Assembly: GCF_963678635.1 (NCBI RefSeq) | Contig: NW_026970653.1 | Coordinates: forward strand, 64,001-100,301 | Source of the DNA: Symsagittifera roscoffensis | Lineage: Eukaryota > Xenacoelomorpha > Acoela > Convolutidae | Length of the DNA stretch: 36,301 bases | Reading direction: 5' to 3' | Shown here: piece by piece, positions 29,201-36,301 of the stretch | Layout: every line of letters begins with the position of its first letter | How positions within the stretch are numbered: position 1 is the first letter of the stretch | Program-made: the position numbers and the translations under genes | The notes under the pieces: model-generated | What the model was told of the DNA's origin: nothing | Seen by the model: the letters and a program-made list of their open reading frames with translations, nothing else | Databases searched by the model: none

Positions 29201-31152
29201 TTTTCAGCGCCAAGTAAACACTGGATATCTTCTATAGTTTTTCCCAAGGGGGTCAAAGCCATCAAAGCAGTTCTTCTTCTAATTTTATTATCTGCATTTT
29301 TGTTTCGAGGTGGCTTTTTTCGCAGAGTATTAAATCAACGAATCTGAAGTAGGAATGGCTTGTGACAATTCATTCATTTTCTCAAGAATTTCTTTTCAGT
29401 CAGTTCGAACACATTTTTGACGTGGACTTAAGGGCCTAATTTACACCGTTTTGCTCCCAGGGAAGACATAAAAGGTATTCTGTTTGTTAATGGAAGTAAT
29501 ATCCATTTGATCCCGTTAGCTGGTTCACCCGTCGGCTTGATAACCCAGCAACATTTTTTCAAAATTTCACGCGCAGGGTTCAGCCGCAGGGCTCCTTAAA
29601 GACACGACTCCTCCCTACAAAGTGTGCAAATTGCAACCAAAATTTCAAATTGAAATCTATTTTTGACCAAATGAGAGAAAATGAGAGACACCTGCGATGG
29701 CCACGGTCAGTAATTGTAAGCAAAAGCAAAAGTTACTTCATCCCATCAGAAAAAAGTCGGGAAAAAGTCTACAATAAATGATTTTCTTTGTTGATAAAAA
29801 GTCTTATAAGGTAAAAGAAACTGAGCTTATTTTTCCAACAGAGAATTCGATGCCGTCATTTTTTGGCTTTATATGCATGAAGGTCTCCAAAATGGAATGT
29901 TGGAATGTCAATTTATAGATGATCTACTTTCTGGTTTTTCCTTAGTACTATTTCATGCAGTAAAGGGTTTCCAGACCACCTCCCCTTCCAGTAGAAATTG
30001 GAACTTTTCACTGCCCAGAGCCTTTTGTACTACTTTATGACATTTTCTTGGCTGACCGGCCCTAAAGTTTTTTTTTAAAAGTGCCATGCACTGGACGACA
30101 ATATATACTGGAGTTTGAAAGAGAACGACGAGCTGAACAATAAGCGCTTTTTGTACAACTTCTATAAAGTGGCCAAAATTGCTATCTAAATTTTTATTGA
30201 AAAATTTCGAAATGCAGAAATACAGACAAAAAAGAAGGAATAACTTTATAGTGTTTTGGGAGACCTCAAAAATTAATTGGGCCGGCTTAAAATTTTCAAG
30301 TTTTTGAAAACTTTTCCTTAATTATTATTTTTATCTAGTTTCGTTGAAACTGGAATGACTTTTTCCTGTGTGTAAGAACTGACCTGACGACTTTTGGTCC
30401 TCCTCTGCTGATGTGCATCTCAACTGTGGCTCCGGTGTCCGAATGCGACTTCACAGAGATCTCCGCGAACTCAGCCTGAACAAACAATTATGTCATACTG
30501 TTGCGTAAATTATTGCGCTAAATCATTTAATTGTGTAAATCAATTAGTCAGATAGAACGCAGGGTTTGTAATTCTGGCAGCTAACCTGTTCTACTCTAAT
30601 GTCATAGTCTCCATACAGTTTGCGCCCCCGGAAGTATTTATTCCTAGAAAAAAAAAGAGCAACGTCTATCTTAGATTATACGTCCAAAAAAAAACAAATA
30701 ATTCATAAAATAATTTATAGATATTTGATTCAGGTATGAAATGACTCTAAAAAGCAAACGAGGTAGTGCACAATTATTTAAAACAGCTAACCAGGCAAGA
30801 CTCAAGGTATTTTATCTTAATAATTCATTTTTTTGTCAAGTGTTTCTCGCAAAGAAAAACTAGTTCAAGTCCACTTTATATTTTGGATCCAGTCTGTTCA
30901 ATTTTTTAAAATCAAAACAAAAGTACCAATCTGTCTGTGGGTCGTCAATGACTAATAGAATTTTAATCTTGGGCAGTGCCGCATTCTTGGCAGTCTCCGC
31001 TACATTCTGGGCCTTCTGGGTCAAAGAGGAGAAAAATCCACCCATTCCCCCTCCCGCCGAGGGGGTCGGCTGCTGTTGGGGAGTTGAATTTGCCTGGGCT
31101 GACATCTGCATCTTTCTCTGCTCTGGTGGAGAGCTAGGAGCGCTGCCCGCAC
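13631..31152 (-). CDS. Syn: Synapsin (13 exons seen; 5' end off window)
   Basis: Synapsins coat synaptic vesicles and control the reserve pool; the central domain C is an ATP-grasp fold that binds ATP and dimerises. Thirteen minus-strand exons with GT-AG boundaries join without a stop into 903 codons: 31152-30927, 30643-30586, 30475-30384, 28413-28263, 28185-28096, 27128-26923, 23297-23223, 22139-22037, 21679-21504, 21322-21010, 16026-15748, 15039-14695, 14230-13631. Diagnostic blocks are [118 protein letters not shown] and a C-terminal domain-E-like [14 protein letters not shown]. Domain A with its phosphorylation site is not in the window: E1 begins in phase 1 at an acceptor. The C-terminal Pro/Gln-rich half is long. 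Confidence 0.96.
14695..15039 (-). CDS. Syn: Synapsin exon E12 (cassette, phase 0-0)
   Basis: Acceptor ttttatag, donor AAAAAG^gtgaaa; 345 bp open. It encodes a Ser/Asn/Thr/Gln-rich, positively charged stretch ([17 protein letters not shown]), then [20 protein letters not shown] and [11 protein letters not shown]. The last 18 residues align to the end of E11 with 9 identities and several conservative changes. Both ends are phase 0, so it too can be skipped in frame. Confidence 0.75.
15040..15747. other. Synapsin intron E11-E12
   Basis: This 708-bp AT-rich intron has no repeat end or coding signal that I recognise. Confidence 0.5.
15748..16026 (-). CDS. Syn: Synapsin exon E11 (cassette, phase 0-0)
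   Basis: Acceptor gtgaaag, donor AAAAAG^gtgaac; 279 bp open in the frame set by E10. It encodes a Gly run, a Ser/Arg-rich part, a Gln run, then [19 protein letters not shown] and [18 protein letters not shown]. Its GC content is far above the surrounding intron, its length is a multiple of three and both ends are phase 0, so it can be skipped without a frame change. The last module recurs in E12. Confidence 0.75.
16367..16465. repeat. Inverted repeat, 15-bp perfect arms
   Basis: The arm TGTCATACAATTCCA (16367-16381) is matched by TGGAATTGTATGACA (16451-16465), with a 69-nt spacer. It may be a decayed short transposon or a chance hairpin. Confidence 0.7.
16930..17520 (-). repeat. Dispersed repeat R3, minus-strand copy
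   Basis: The part near 17030-17090 (cgaaatgggttgagtgat, then gaagcccatttagtcgtg) is the reverse complement of motifs near 26240-26285 and 23940-23990. The part near 17480-17510 (aacattcaatgctacttgc) is like 25385-25410. The ends are not defined. Confidence 0.5.
18061..18588 (+). mobile_element. Helentron-like element R1, copy A
   Basis: It begins GTTCCGACTTTCGATACG after ...TATT and ends GAGCAGTCTGG before TT. The 5' tip folds (ACTTTCG, ATA, CGAAAGT). Near the 3' end come GGCAGTTGGAAC (a decayed inverted copy of the 5' tip) and the hairpin CAGGGC, TTC, GCCCTG. There is no coding capacity. It is followed after two T residues by copy B. Confidence 0.85.
18591..19123 (+). mobile_element. Helentron-like element R1, copy B, head to tail with A
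   Basis: It begins GTTTCGACTTTCGATACG and ends CAGTCTTG before TTTAAC. The subterminal CAGTCGGAAC is intact at 19081-19090, 33 nt from the 3' end, and is followed by the CAGGGCTTCGCCCTG hairpin. It is very similar to copy A throughout. Confidence 0.85.
19323..19866 (+). mobile_element. Helentron-like element R1, copy C
   Basis: It begins GTTCCGACTTTCGATACG after TTATTATT and ends GAGCAGTCTTG before TCTAA. It is the same subfamily as A and B, in the same orientation about 200 bp further on. The stem near its 3' end is partly lost (CAGTACTTTGCCCTG). Confidence 0.85.
20267..20436. repeat. 85-bp tandem duplication
   Basis: The segment starting ttagttttaccatggtt at 20267 recurs at 20352 with moderate divergence over its length (gataagtcacctcac versus gataagtaacctcac). 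Confidence 0.75.
20521..20566. repeat. 23-bp perfect tandem duplication
   Basis: Two identical 23-bp units, each containing cacatacgcttcgaacc, lie end to end; perfect identity suggests a recent event. Confidence 0.85.
21010..21322 (-). CDS. Syn: Synapsin exon E10 (Pro/Gln-rich)
   Basis: A 313-bp exon with acceptor ttattag and donor CAG^gtgaaa, ending in phase 0. It encodes [20 protein letters not shown] and then a region rich in Pro, Gln, Ser and Gly. It has no folded motif, like domain D of other synapsins. If the following intron were retained, translation would stop after twelve more codons. Confidence 0.9.
21504..21679 (-). CDS. Syn: Synapsin exon E9 (end of domain C)
   Basis: A 176-bp exon with acceptor tgtgcag and donor ATGAA^gtaata. 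It encodes [20 protein letters not shown] and [12 protein letters not shown], the end of the ATP-grasp domain, then an Ala/Thr/Pro-rich linker. Confidence 0.95.
21826..21877. repeat. 27-bp-period tandem duplication in synapsin intron E8-E9
   Basis: The 25-bp string starting attgggaaagcgagtgtg occurs identically at 21826-21850 and 21853-21877. Confidence 0.85.
22037..22139 (-). CDS. Syn: Synapsin exon E8
   Basis: A 103-bp exon with acceptor cactttag and donor GAG^gtaatc. It encodes [20 protein letters not shown], then [17 protein letters not shown] and DYIIE are hallmark synapsin residues, and the final Glu is part of the acidic metal/ATP-binding region of ATP-grasp enzymes. Confidence 0.95.
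22238..22510 (+). repeat. Truncated R1-type element
   Basis: It contains phrases of the R1 internal consensus in order (ctagccattttag, then ccctgagctc, then gatatttaacctg and ggggctttgaaa) but neither terminus. It lies in synapsin intron E7-E8, before a MITE fragment. Confidence 0.6.
22551..22635 (+). repeat. hAT MITE 3' fragment
   Basis: The stretch from aggaccagtcaccaaaaatg to tcgaatccctgagg matches the 3' part of the MITEs at 22691-23090 and 24864-25270, but lacks the terminal CCGCCCCTG. It is a truncated copy. Confidence 0.65.
22691..23090 (+). mobile_element. hAT-type MITE copy 1
   Basis: The ends are CAGGGGCGGATCTAGG and AAATCCGCCCCTG (inverted). It is flanked by TATTAGAT on both sides, an 8-bp target duplication; the left copy is separated from the end by the shared C. 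An 8-bp duplication and CAGGG-type inverted ends point to mobilisation by a hAT transposase. It carries no transposase and has G/C runs near the ends. Confidence 0.82.
23223..23297 (-). CDS. Syn: Synapsin exon E7
   Basis: A 75-bp exon with acceptor gtttcag and donor GATAC^gtgagt. It completes Met and encodes [19 protein letters not shown] and VNMND, aligning to the vertebrate block RTSISGNWKTNTGSAMLEQ. Confidence 0.95.
23298..24863. other. Synapsin intron E6-E7, right of E7
   Basis: Non-coding, with R3 repeat fragments near 23815-24070 (+) and 24545-24700 (-). No exon was found. Confidence 0.5.
23815..24070 (+). repeat. Dispersed repeat R3, plus-strand copy
   Basis: Motifs ctcgcacaaaattagact, then tctcgacccatttcgatg and cttctcattttcaatgg recur in the same order near 26160-26375 and, inverted, near 17040. 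The boundaries are uncertain. Confidence 0.5.
24856..25278 (+). mobile_element. hAT-type MITE copy 2 with perfect 8-bp duplication
   Basis: The element is 24864-25270, from CAGGGGCGGATCTAGG to AAATCCGCCCCTG. The target duplication GATAAGAC is present at 24856-24863 and 25271-25278. It is inserted into an R3-type stretch. Confidence 0.9.
25385..25500. repeat. Facing ends of two R3 copies (inverted pair)
   Basis: The stretch gctacttgcagagtatcc followed by agctatcctt at about 25400-25427 is mirrored by aaggatagccagctgctgtg at about 25475-25495. This is consistent with two R3 elements meeting tail to tail. Confidence 0.5.
25650..26071 (+). mobile_element. hAT-type MITE copy 3
   Basis: The ends are CAGGCGCGGATCTAGG and AAATCCGCTACTG, more decayed than in copies 2 and 4. 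The flanks are CAATGAAC (25642-25649) and AAATGAAC (26072-26079), 7 of 8 positions matching, so this is an older insertion. Confidence 0.8.
26155..26370 (+). repeat. Dispersed repeat R3 hosting MITE copy 4
   Basis: It contains cacgactgaaagggcttt and gaatcattcgacccattc, shared with the copies near 7360 (+), 17040 (-) and 23960 (+). The MITE at 26379 interrupts it at ATTGGAAC, and R3-like sequence appears to continue after the MITE. Confidence 0.5.
26371..26784 (-). mobile_element. hAT-type MITE copy 4 with perfect 8-bp duplication
   Basis: The element is 26379-26776 in reverse orientation relative to copies 1-3. The target duplication ATTGGAAC is at 26371-26378 and 26777-26784. Long G runs near the left end and C runs near the right end make G-quadruplexes possible on both strands. 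Confidence 0.9.
26923..27128 (-). CDS. Syn: Synapsin exon E6 (nucleotide-binding loop)
   Basis: A 206-bp exon with acceptor cttcag and donor TACAT^gtgagt. It encodes [20 protein letters not shown], the Lys and Gly-rich loop that contacts ATP in the ATP-grasp fold, then [20 protein letters not shown]. In vertebrate synapsins the loop is GHAHSGMGKVKV, so this one is well kept. Confidence 0.96.
27129..28095. other. Synapsin intron E5-E6
   Basis: A 967-bp intron with nothing recognised. Confidence 0.5.
28096..28185 (-). CDS. Syn: Synapsin exon E5
   Basis: A 90-bp phase 0-0 exon (acceptor gtgcag, donor ATG^gtaagc). It encodes [12 protein letters not shown], then [18 protein letters not shown], the conserved block before the glycine-rich nucleotide-binding loop. 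Confidence 0.95.
28263..28413 (-). CDS. Syn: Synapsin exon E4
   Basis: A 151-bp exon with acceptor ttttcag and donor ACG^gtaaac. It encodes [12 protein letters not shown], then [16 protein letters not shown] and [20 protein letters not shown]. Compared with the vertebrate block (VRQHAFSM...HLVIGLQ), the middle loop is two residues shorter and strongly changed, while both flanks are conserved. Confidence 0.95.
28414..30383. other. Synapsin intron E3-E4
   Basis: A 1970-bp intron. I searched it on both strands for a nested gene and found no cysteine-rich or other coding pattern. It contains a decayed MITE copy at about 30046-30300. Confidence 0.5.
30046..30300 (-). repeat. Decayed internal copy of the hAT MITE
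   Basis: Phrases such as gaccggccctaaag, acaatatatactggagttt and ttgggagacctc line up in order with the minus-strand MITE at 26379-26776. Both termini are missing or unrecognisable. Confidence 0.5.
30384..30475 (-). CDS. Syn: Synapsin exon E3
   Basis: A 92-bp exon with acceptor ttcag and donor AG^gtcagt. It encodes [15 protein letters not shown] and then [11 protein letters not shown], the domain C segment before the ATP-grasp fold, and ends two bases into an Arg codon. Confidence 0.95.
30586..30643 (-). CDS. Syn: Synapsin exon E2
   Basis: A 58-bp exon: acceptor ttctag, donor CAG^gttagc. It completes Trp and encodes [19 protein letters not shown], almost identical in pattern to the same block in vertebrate synapsins. 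Confidence 0.95.
30927..31152 (-). CDS. Syn: Synapsin exon E1: linker and start of domain C
   Basis: The acceptor ttcag precedes a phase-1 start (GT then GCG). It encodes a Pro/Ser/Gln-rich linker, a [20 protein letters not shown] segment like domain B, then the first beta strand of domain C ([11 protein letters not shown]). The donor falls inside the Trp codon (TG^gtac), an unusual site with C at +4, but exon E2 completes the codon correctly. Reading through the intron gives a short out-of-family tail and a stop. Confidence 0.92.
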
Positions 31153-34100
31153 CTGAAGGCAAATATCAAAGATAATTGTTTTAAAACTGACAAAGTCTGC
31201 TTAAGAAATACGTGCAATTGTTCTGGGCTTGGTAATTTTGCCTCACCCTCGAGCAATGAGCGCGGATCATGGTGTGTCTCAAAGATCCGGCCTTTCGGTT
31301 GGCAAGCGGATACATAACCAATTTGACACCACACCGCTATCAGTTGCTTCTATCACGTTGAATGATGCAGGAAAATGTTAAGCAGGAAAATTAACCAAAT
31401 GTTAAGACTACAAGTGATTTAAACGACAATCGAAGGACATTCAGCGTTACAAAAATTAAAAAGAACTGATCTTTTTGAACAAGAAACTGCTGACCTCGAT
31501 TTTGGAATGAATAAATTTCATTTTCATTTTGTTAGTAAAATTTTATGTTGAAAGAGTTAGCAAATGGGCGCGATGAAATAAGAAGTAATGGGAATTGGAC
31601 GAAAGTAAAACAGAAGACCTAAGTCGAAAAAATGAGATTTACGTTTTCAGTCTGTTTTTTCAAAAACTCACCTGCAGCGCAGAAGATTTTCAAATTATAG
31701 CGTCTTTTTAGTGTTTCTCAATATTGACTCACAGGGGGCACTCTGTAAGTCAATATTGAAAATCCACCACTCCACCCCTACCAAAACAATTGTAGATCTG
31801 TATCTGTGCCTGCCAAGTTAAACATATGAAAAGTTTTATGCTAAAAAAATTTTGTGTTCCGTCTCGGTTGTTTTTTTTCAGTGCAATAATCATAATGTGC
31901 TGTTTACTTTATTAAGTTTAAGTCAACAATTGAACAAAAATGTCTTTTAGCTGGTTTTAAATTTTTTCCAAGTCTGAGTTTGGTTAGGCAACTTTTCAAA
32001 ACGTCAAAAAAACTTAGAAATTTAAGATCTGCCAACAGAAAATTTTTCTTGAAATTTTTCAACTTGATTTTTTCCGTTATACCCCACGTGGTGATTTTTA
32101 CAAGTGAGGTTTTTGCCGCTTGTCTTGTGTTTTTTTTCAAGTTTTACGCACAGTTCCTTCGACGCGCGGTAAAACAAAATTGGCACAAAAAACTACCAGC
32201 ATCTCAAATTGTTTTTTATTCAAAAATCTTTTGAACAAAAATGCGGCAGTAACTGGTTGTTCTCAAAGTTATAATTGTCTATCCCGAAAAAAAATAGTTG
32301 TAGTGCAACTTTGATTAGTTCTTATTAATTCTGAGAAGCGCAATTTAGATAACAGGGCTTTGAACAGTGCCGAAGTACAATTGTGCTTCAAACGTGCGTC
32401 AAAAATAATTTTATAAAAACAGCCGAAAAGGAAACCAATAATGTCAAAAACCGAAAGAACAAAAAAAAGTTCTTGAAAGCTTGAAATATTGTTTTTAACA
32501 GACAATACACAAAGTTTTTTAATAACCTCTTTGATGCATACGTTTTTTGATGCTATTATCTTTGCTGCCTCTTAAATTGTTTTATTTTTCTAGGTGCTCT
32601 GATGAGTTTCTTATATTAAAAAATTAAAAAATTTTGATACATTTTTTAGATTTTTTCCTTTTTACTTCAACTTTTGGAGCAAAATTTGGATTGAATTAAC
32701 AATTTTTTATTTGAAATTTCATTCCAGTTGTCACAACTGCTCTCATTGGTTTCAAAATACTCAAACAATTTTAAAATCTCTCGTAAGTTTTGGAGAAATT
32801 TTTTTAGCAGAACTAACAGGCTCTAAAGGTGACCTAACCAAACAATGAAATTTTGTGAAGTAGTTTCATAAATAGCTTAACGGAAAAGGAAATGACAATC
32901 TAATAGCTCCTTTTACACCTTCTGGCAAAGTAATGCTATTTTTTTAGGAATGATACTTTTTATTTAACTGTATGCGTTTTTTTTTACCTTTCTTAATTAA
33001 AAATTAGGGGTTTCGAACTAATTCTGCAAATTCCTAGATACCGTTAAAAACAAAAAACTTGAGCTTGATGGGTGTAAATTAAATTAGTGATTGAAACCTG
33101 AAACTTTGTTAATTCAAGGCGTTGAATTTGGTATTATTGCATTTTTGAGCATACTTTTGCGGAATAAGTAAAAAGACCTAAAAACTACAAAGCTTTTGAT
33201 TTTTTTTGGCTTTGTTGACAAAAGTTATCACAACAGACAATATTTTAAGTTTCAGCACTGTTAAAGAAATTTTGTCGGCAATATTGTACATATTTTTTTC
33301 CTCAAACTAGCTCGATTATAATTGCTTTAAGATACCACCAAAAAGTGTTAAGCTAGTTTGTTAATGTTTCGGGTAAGTTTTATATAGGATCAGTTGAAGA
33401 CAATCGCTGTTAACTAATAAGGAGCGCGAAAACTTTTGGTCTAAAAAGTACTCTTTTTTCGATAGCCAAAAAAATAAAGATATCTTCAATTTTTGTCTTA
33501 TAAACGCATTAACCATTTCTTTTGTACATTTTCCATGTGTTTACGGCATGAACTCTATTTGCCAATGAACAAATATGGCATTTGTTTTCGTCACAAACTC
33601 CACTCTACGGTACTTCTTGAAACTTTCTTACACTTTTCTACGGCAAATTGAGGCCAAATTATATGTTTTGCTTACTTTTTAAGATATACTAAGAGCAAAA
33701 AATAACAAAAAAAGTAATGATTTTTTTCTCAATCGCTTTTGATTAGTCATAATTTAAACAGTTTCTTGAGAATAATTCGACAGCTAAAGGTCATTTTTTT
33801 TTGGAAAAAAAAGACATTTTAATCTCTGAAGTGGAATTTTAAAAGTTTTTGAAGCTTTTAAAAAAGGTTATTATTTAGGGTTTATAAACGAGGAAAGTAT
33901 AATGGAATCTTGAGTCTACTCATAAATTGCATTTGAACCAATCAAAACAAATTAAATTGGATAGAACTGATGGTTTTACAAAATACATCTTGTTAAAAAT
34001 TTTTCTAAAAATAATGCTGATAATTTGACCAACCTTAACTTAATGCTGTTTTTCGACTGTGAGAAGCAAATTGTTGTCTGATTTTTTTTGTCGGTTTGAC

Positions 34101-34679
34101 TGTGATGTCCATACCGTATTTTTATCTTGCACTTTGCACCATTTCAATACAACATATGAAAAACACATCCGCATTCTTTTTGATTTTAAGTTTGTTCAGA
34201 AAGAATTTGTCTATCGATTAGTATTTGAGAGAAAATAACGGATGATTAAATTGCGACTTTGTTAACCATTTCCCTATATGGTACCTAGAAAAAAAAATTG
34301 CCCCTATCAAAGACTTATAAAATGATTGTGAAGTTCTTACTTTAATTCTTTTTTTCATTTCCTCATTAGCGTACCATTAGTTTAAAAAACGGAAGTTAGT
34401 GTCTATAAACGACAATGATTCTTTTTTGTGAGTAATGACTTTTCCTGTCATCAGTTGAAACCTACGCAATTTTCAAAGCAAAGAAATTTCAAACAGAAAT
34501 TTTGTCGATACAAAGCTTCAATTTTTTTGTCGTTCCAGAATATGATTTTTCCTTACTAGGTATTGTTTGTTCCATATTTTGTTCCATTTTTTAAACAACA
34601 GATTCCTTACTTTAAATTGGGAGTTTTTGTGCTACTTGGAATATGCAATACATTCGGGTCCTCCCTCTGTACTATTGTG
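31153..34679. other. Non-coding AT-rich stretch, probably synapsin 5' intron
   Basis: E1 requires an upstream exon ending in phase 1. I found none here with a domain A pattern, so this is likely part of a large intron. A small GC-richer patch at 31240-31330 ends in a donor-like CTCGAG^gtgagg on the minus strand, but its phase does not fit E1. Confidence 0.45.
31719..31758. repeat. Hairpin with 16-bp arms, one mismatch
   Basis: CAATATTGACTCACAG (31719-31734) pairs with CTGTAAGTCAATATTG (31743-31758) around an 8-nt G/C-rich loop. No other feature explains it. Confidence 0.75.
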
Positions 34680-34951
34680 AGATATCCATTTTTGGTGACA
34701 GACACTAAAATTTTTCTAAAAGTTTCTTGGGCGCCAATATATATCAATTTGAGGGGGAGCGTGCCCAAACAAAACGCATTTTTTGGCCTGTTTTTTTTTC
34801 AAAAACTTGCCTGCGGCGCAGAAAAATTGGTCAAAATGTGGTCTTTATAGTGATTTAGGAAAGCTCAGAAATCAATTTGGTCGACCTAGAGGAAAAAAGT
34901 CGGCAAAACTTTCAATCCGTCCCTCTCGAGAAAATCTTAGATCCGCCCCTG
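34680..34951 (-). mobile_element. Truncated hAT-type MITE copy 5
   Basis: It ends at the right with gatccgcccctg and contains aatttgagggggagcgtgcc and tcaatttggtcgacct, as in the other copies. The left terminus and the target duplication are missing. Confidence 0.75.
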
Positions 34952-35272
34952 GTTAAATTAATGACATAATTTTGATTTATAATGCATTTTATATCCATCA
35001 GTATTTGTACAAACCGGCTGAAATGGAGATTATTTTTTTGCAGTAATGGAAAATATGCAGCCAAAAAATTATGCACAATTTTAGACAAGAAGACAATTTC
35101 GTTGAACATCGAACTAAATTTCACAAAAAAATTAGTTGTTCTTTTTGTTGTTACAAAACCATGAGAAGAAACGAAACTTTTTAAATTCTTTATCGCTTTG
35201 TAGCCATATAAAATTTTCAGAGATCGAATAAGTTTGACATTTTGAATTTTTTTGTGCAAAATGCAAAATCAA

Positions 35273-35772
35273 CAAAACTGCTTTTATCAGGGCAAAGCCC
35301 TGAATTTTTCGACTGCCTCCTAAAATCTATGGAGCAGTAATAACATGAAAAAATTAAATATAATAAATTAACATGATTTTTTTTAAATCGAGATTTTTTG
35401 TGAAAATTATCCCTCACACGCCATAGAAAGTGCAAAGTGATAAATTTCGCTCCCAGTAATAAACCGATTTTGGCAAGAAGGGTTAAAGATTTCTAAGAAG
35501 GGTTAAATCTACGCTTACGCGTTAATACTGCGAAATATATCGCGAGTTAGTTGTCCCAAATTGGCCAAAATGGCAATATTTATACCCCCATATCTTACCG
35601 AAAACCAATCACAGGTGAAATATCCTTTCAAAATTAAGCTCAAGACAACAATACCTTTTAATTGATATAAGAAATTTGTCAAAATAGGTTAGTTAAAAAG
35701 TCGAAAATTATCTGAAGAACAAAACCATTTCGAGCACAAATATTCCGTTAATTTCGTTACGAAAGTCGGAAC
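35273..35772 (-). mobile_element. Helentron-like element R1, minus-strand copy
   Basis: On the minus strand it begins GTTCCGACTTTCGTAACG (at 35772, preceded by T) and ends CAGTTTTG (at 35273, followed by TT). The near-3' hairpin is CAGGGC, TTT, GCCCTG. It is about 500 bp and aligns through its length with copies A to C, but with a short internal duplication (aagaagggttaaa twice, near 35476 and 35496). Confidence 0.85.
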
Positions 35773-36087
35773 ATTAACCCAAATGGTAGTCCAACGACTT
35801 GAGGTTGCTAAAAACTAGTTAGGAACAATATAATTTTTTTCAGGGTTGCAATTTTTATGAAAAATCATGTTTGAAACTTGTTTAAACACGTTTAATTTTT
35901 TATCCGGGACTCAATGTTTATAACATATTAAAACATTGGTTAAAAAACCTATTTAAAACAGGTTTACACACGTTTGGCACAGTGTTTAAAACACTGAAAA
36001 ATTTAGTGTTCAAAATAACTTCTCTGACTTGCAGATTGTCTTGTAAGCTTTAACTAACTGAACTGTATTAGTGAAAAAATCTCCTCG

Positions 36088-36231
36088 ATGGATTTCGTGA
36101 ACGAGGTATCGAGCGCCGAAACTGGCTCGAAAGTGCCGAGAAACGGTAAATTTTTCTATTCTGGATTCCTGATTTGCTGCGTTTTTTGTGTCTCCGATTT
36201 TATGGAGTCGATCTCACTGAAGGTGAAATAA
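36088..36231 (+). CDS. Possible small ORF or first exon at right edge
   Basis: ATG at 36088 opens 47 codons to a TAA, with a polar start (MDFVNEVSSAETGSK) and a hydrophobic Cys-rich middle (FLICCVFCV) that could span a membrane. The first part has clearly higher GC than its surroundings, and AACG^gtaaat inside it would also be a good donor, so it may instead be the first coding exon of a gene running off the window. I do not recognise it. Confidence 0.22.
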   Translation: MDFVNEVSSAETGSKVPRNGKFFYSGFLICCVFCVSDFMESISLKVK

Positions 36232-36301
36232 AAAGAACACTCAACTGGGAAAAAATACGGCGCAGAGACTGTATATAATTTAACTGTTCTTTTGTATAAA
36301 A

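Noticed and set aside
31134-31334. Possible synapsin exon upstream of E1 (donor CTCGAG^gtgagg)
   Set aside because: E1 needs a phase-1 donor; in that phase this stretch meets a stop seven codons before the donor, and there is no domain A motif.
34912-35259. 115-codon minus-strand frame
   Set aside because: It starts in AT-rich DNA, runs into the end of a MITE (SKIFSRGTD is read from its terminal repeat) and has no motif.

Overview
This is a window of AT-rich, intron-containing animal DNA. Coding exons have GT-AG boundaries and the two host genes have metazoan architectures: a synapsin and a secreted CAP-domain protein. Nothing here lets me name the lineage; an invertebrate is likely, because the synapsin is clearly divergent from vertebrate synapsins and the locus is full of mobile elements.

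Layout. (1) 1-4501: remains of a Ty3/gypsy-type LTR retrotransposon on the + strand, broken by stops and frameshifts: end of reverse transcriptase, RNase H, integrase with its D,D(35)E triad, a long C-terminal tail, then an LTR, a tRNA-Ser-like primer-binding site and a gag-like ORF. A solo copy of the same LTR with a 5-bp target duplication lies at 5323-5656. (2) 6179-7863, - strand: a three-exon gene for a 243-residue secreted CAP (PR-1/CRISP) protein. (3) 8323-9862: nested non-autonomous elements of a Helentron-like family. (4) 11294-12030, - strand: a broken gag-nucleocapsid-protease fragment of another LTR retrotransposon. (5) 12141-12915: an interrupted Helentron-like element. (6) 13631-31152, - strand: the synapsin gene, thirteen coding exons that splice into one open frame of 903 codons. 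The 5' end (domain A) is beyond the right edge. (7) The introns carry three more Helentron-like copies (18061-19866), at least four hAT-type MITEs with 8-bp target duplications (22691-26776), and an older dispersed repeat. (8) 31153-36301: mostly non-coding AT-rich DNA, most likely the 5' synapsin intron, with a truncated MITE and one more Helentron-like copy.

The synapsin and CAP genes have no evident functional link. The main biological novelty is in the synapsin C-terminus: two neighbouring phase 0-0 exons (E11, E12) both end in a related basic-hydrophobic module, as if duplicated, and could be skipped or swapped without changing frame. The main mobile-element novelties are a family with asymmetric inverted ends and hairpins at both termini, found nested and head to tail, and a pol-LTR-PBS-gag order that is permuted relative to a normal element.
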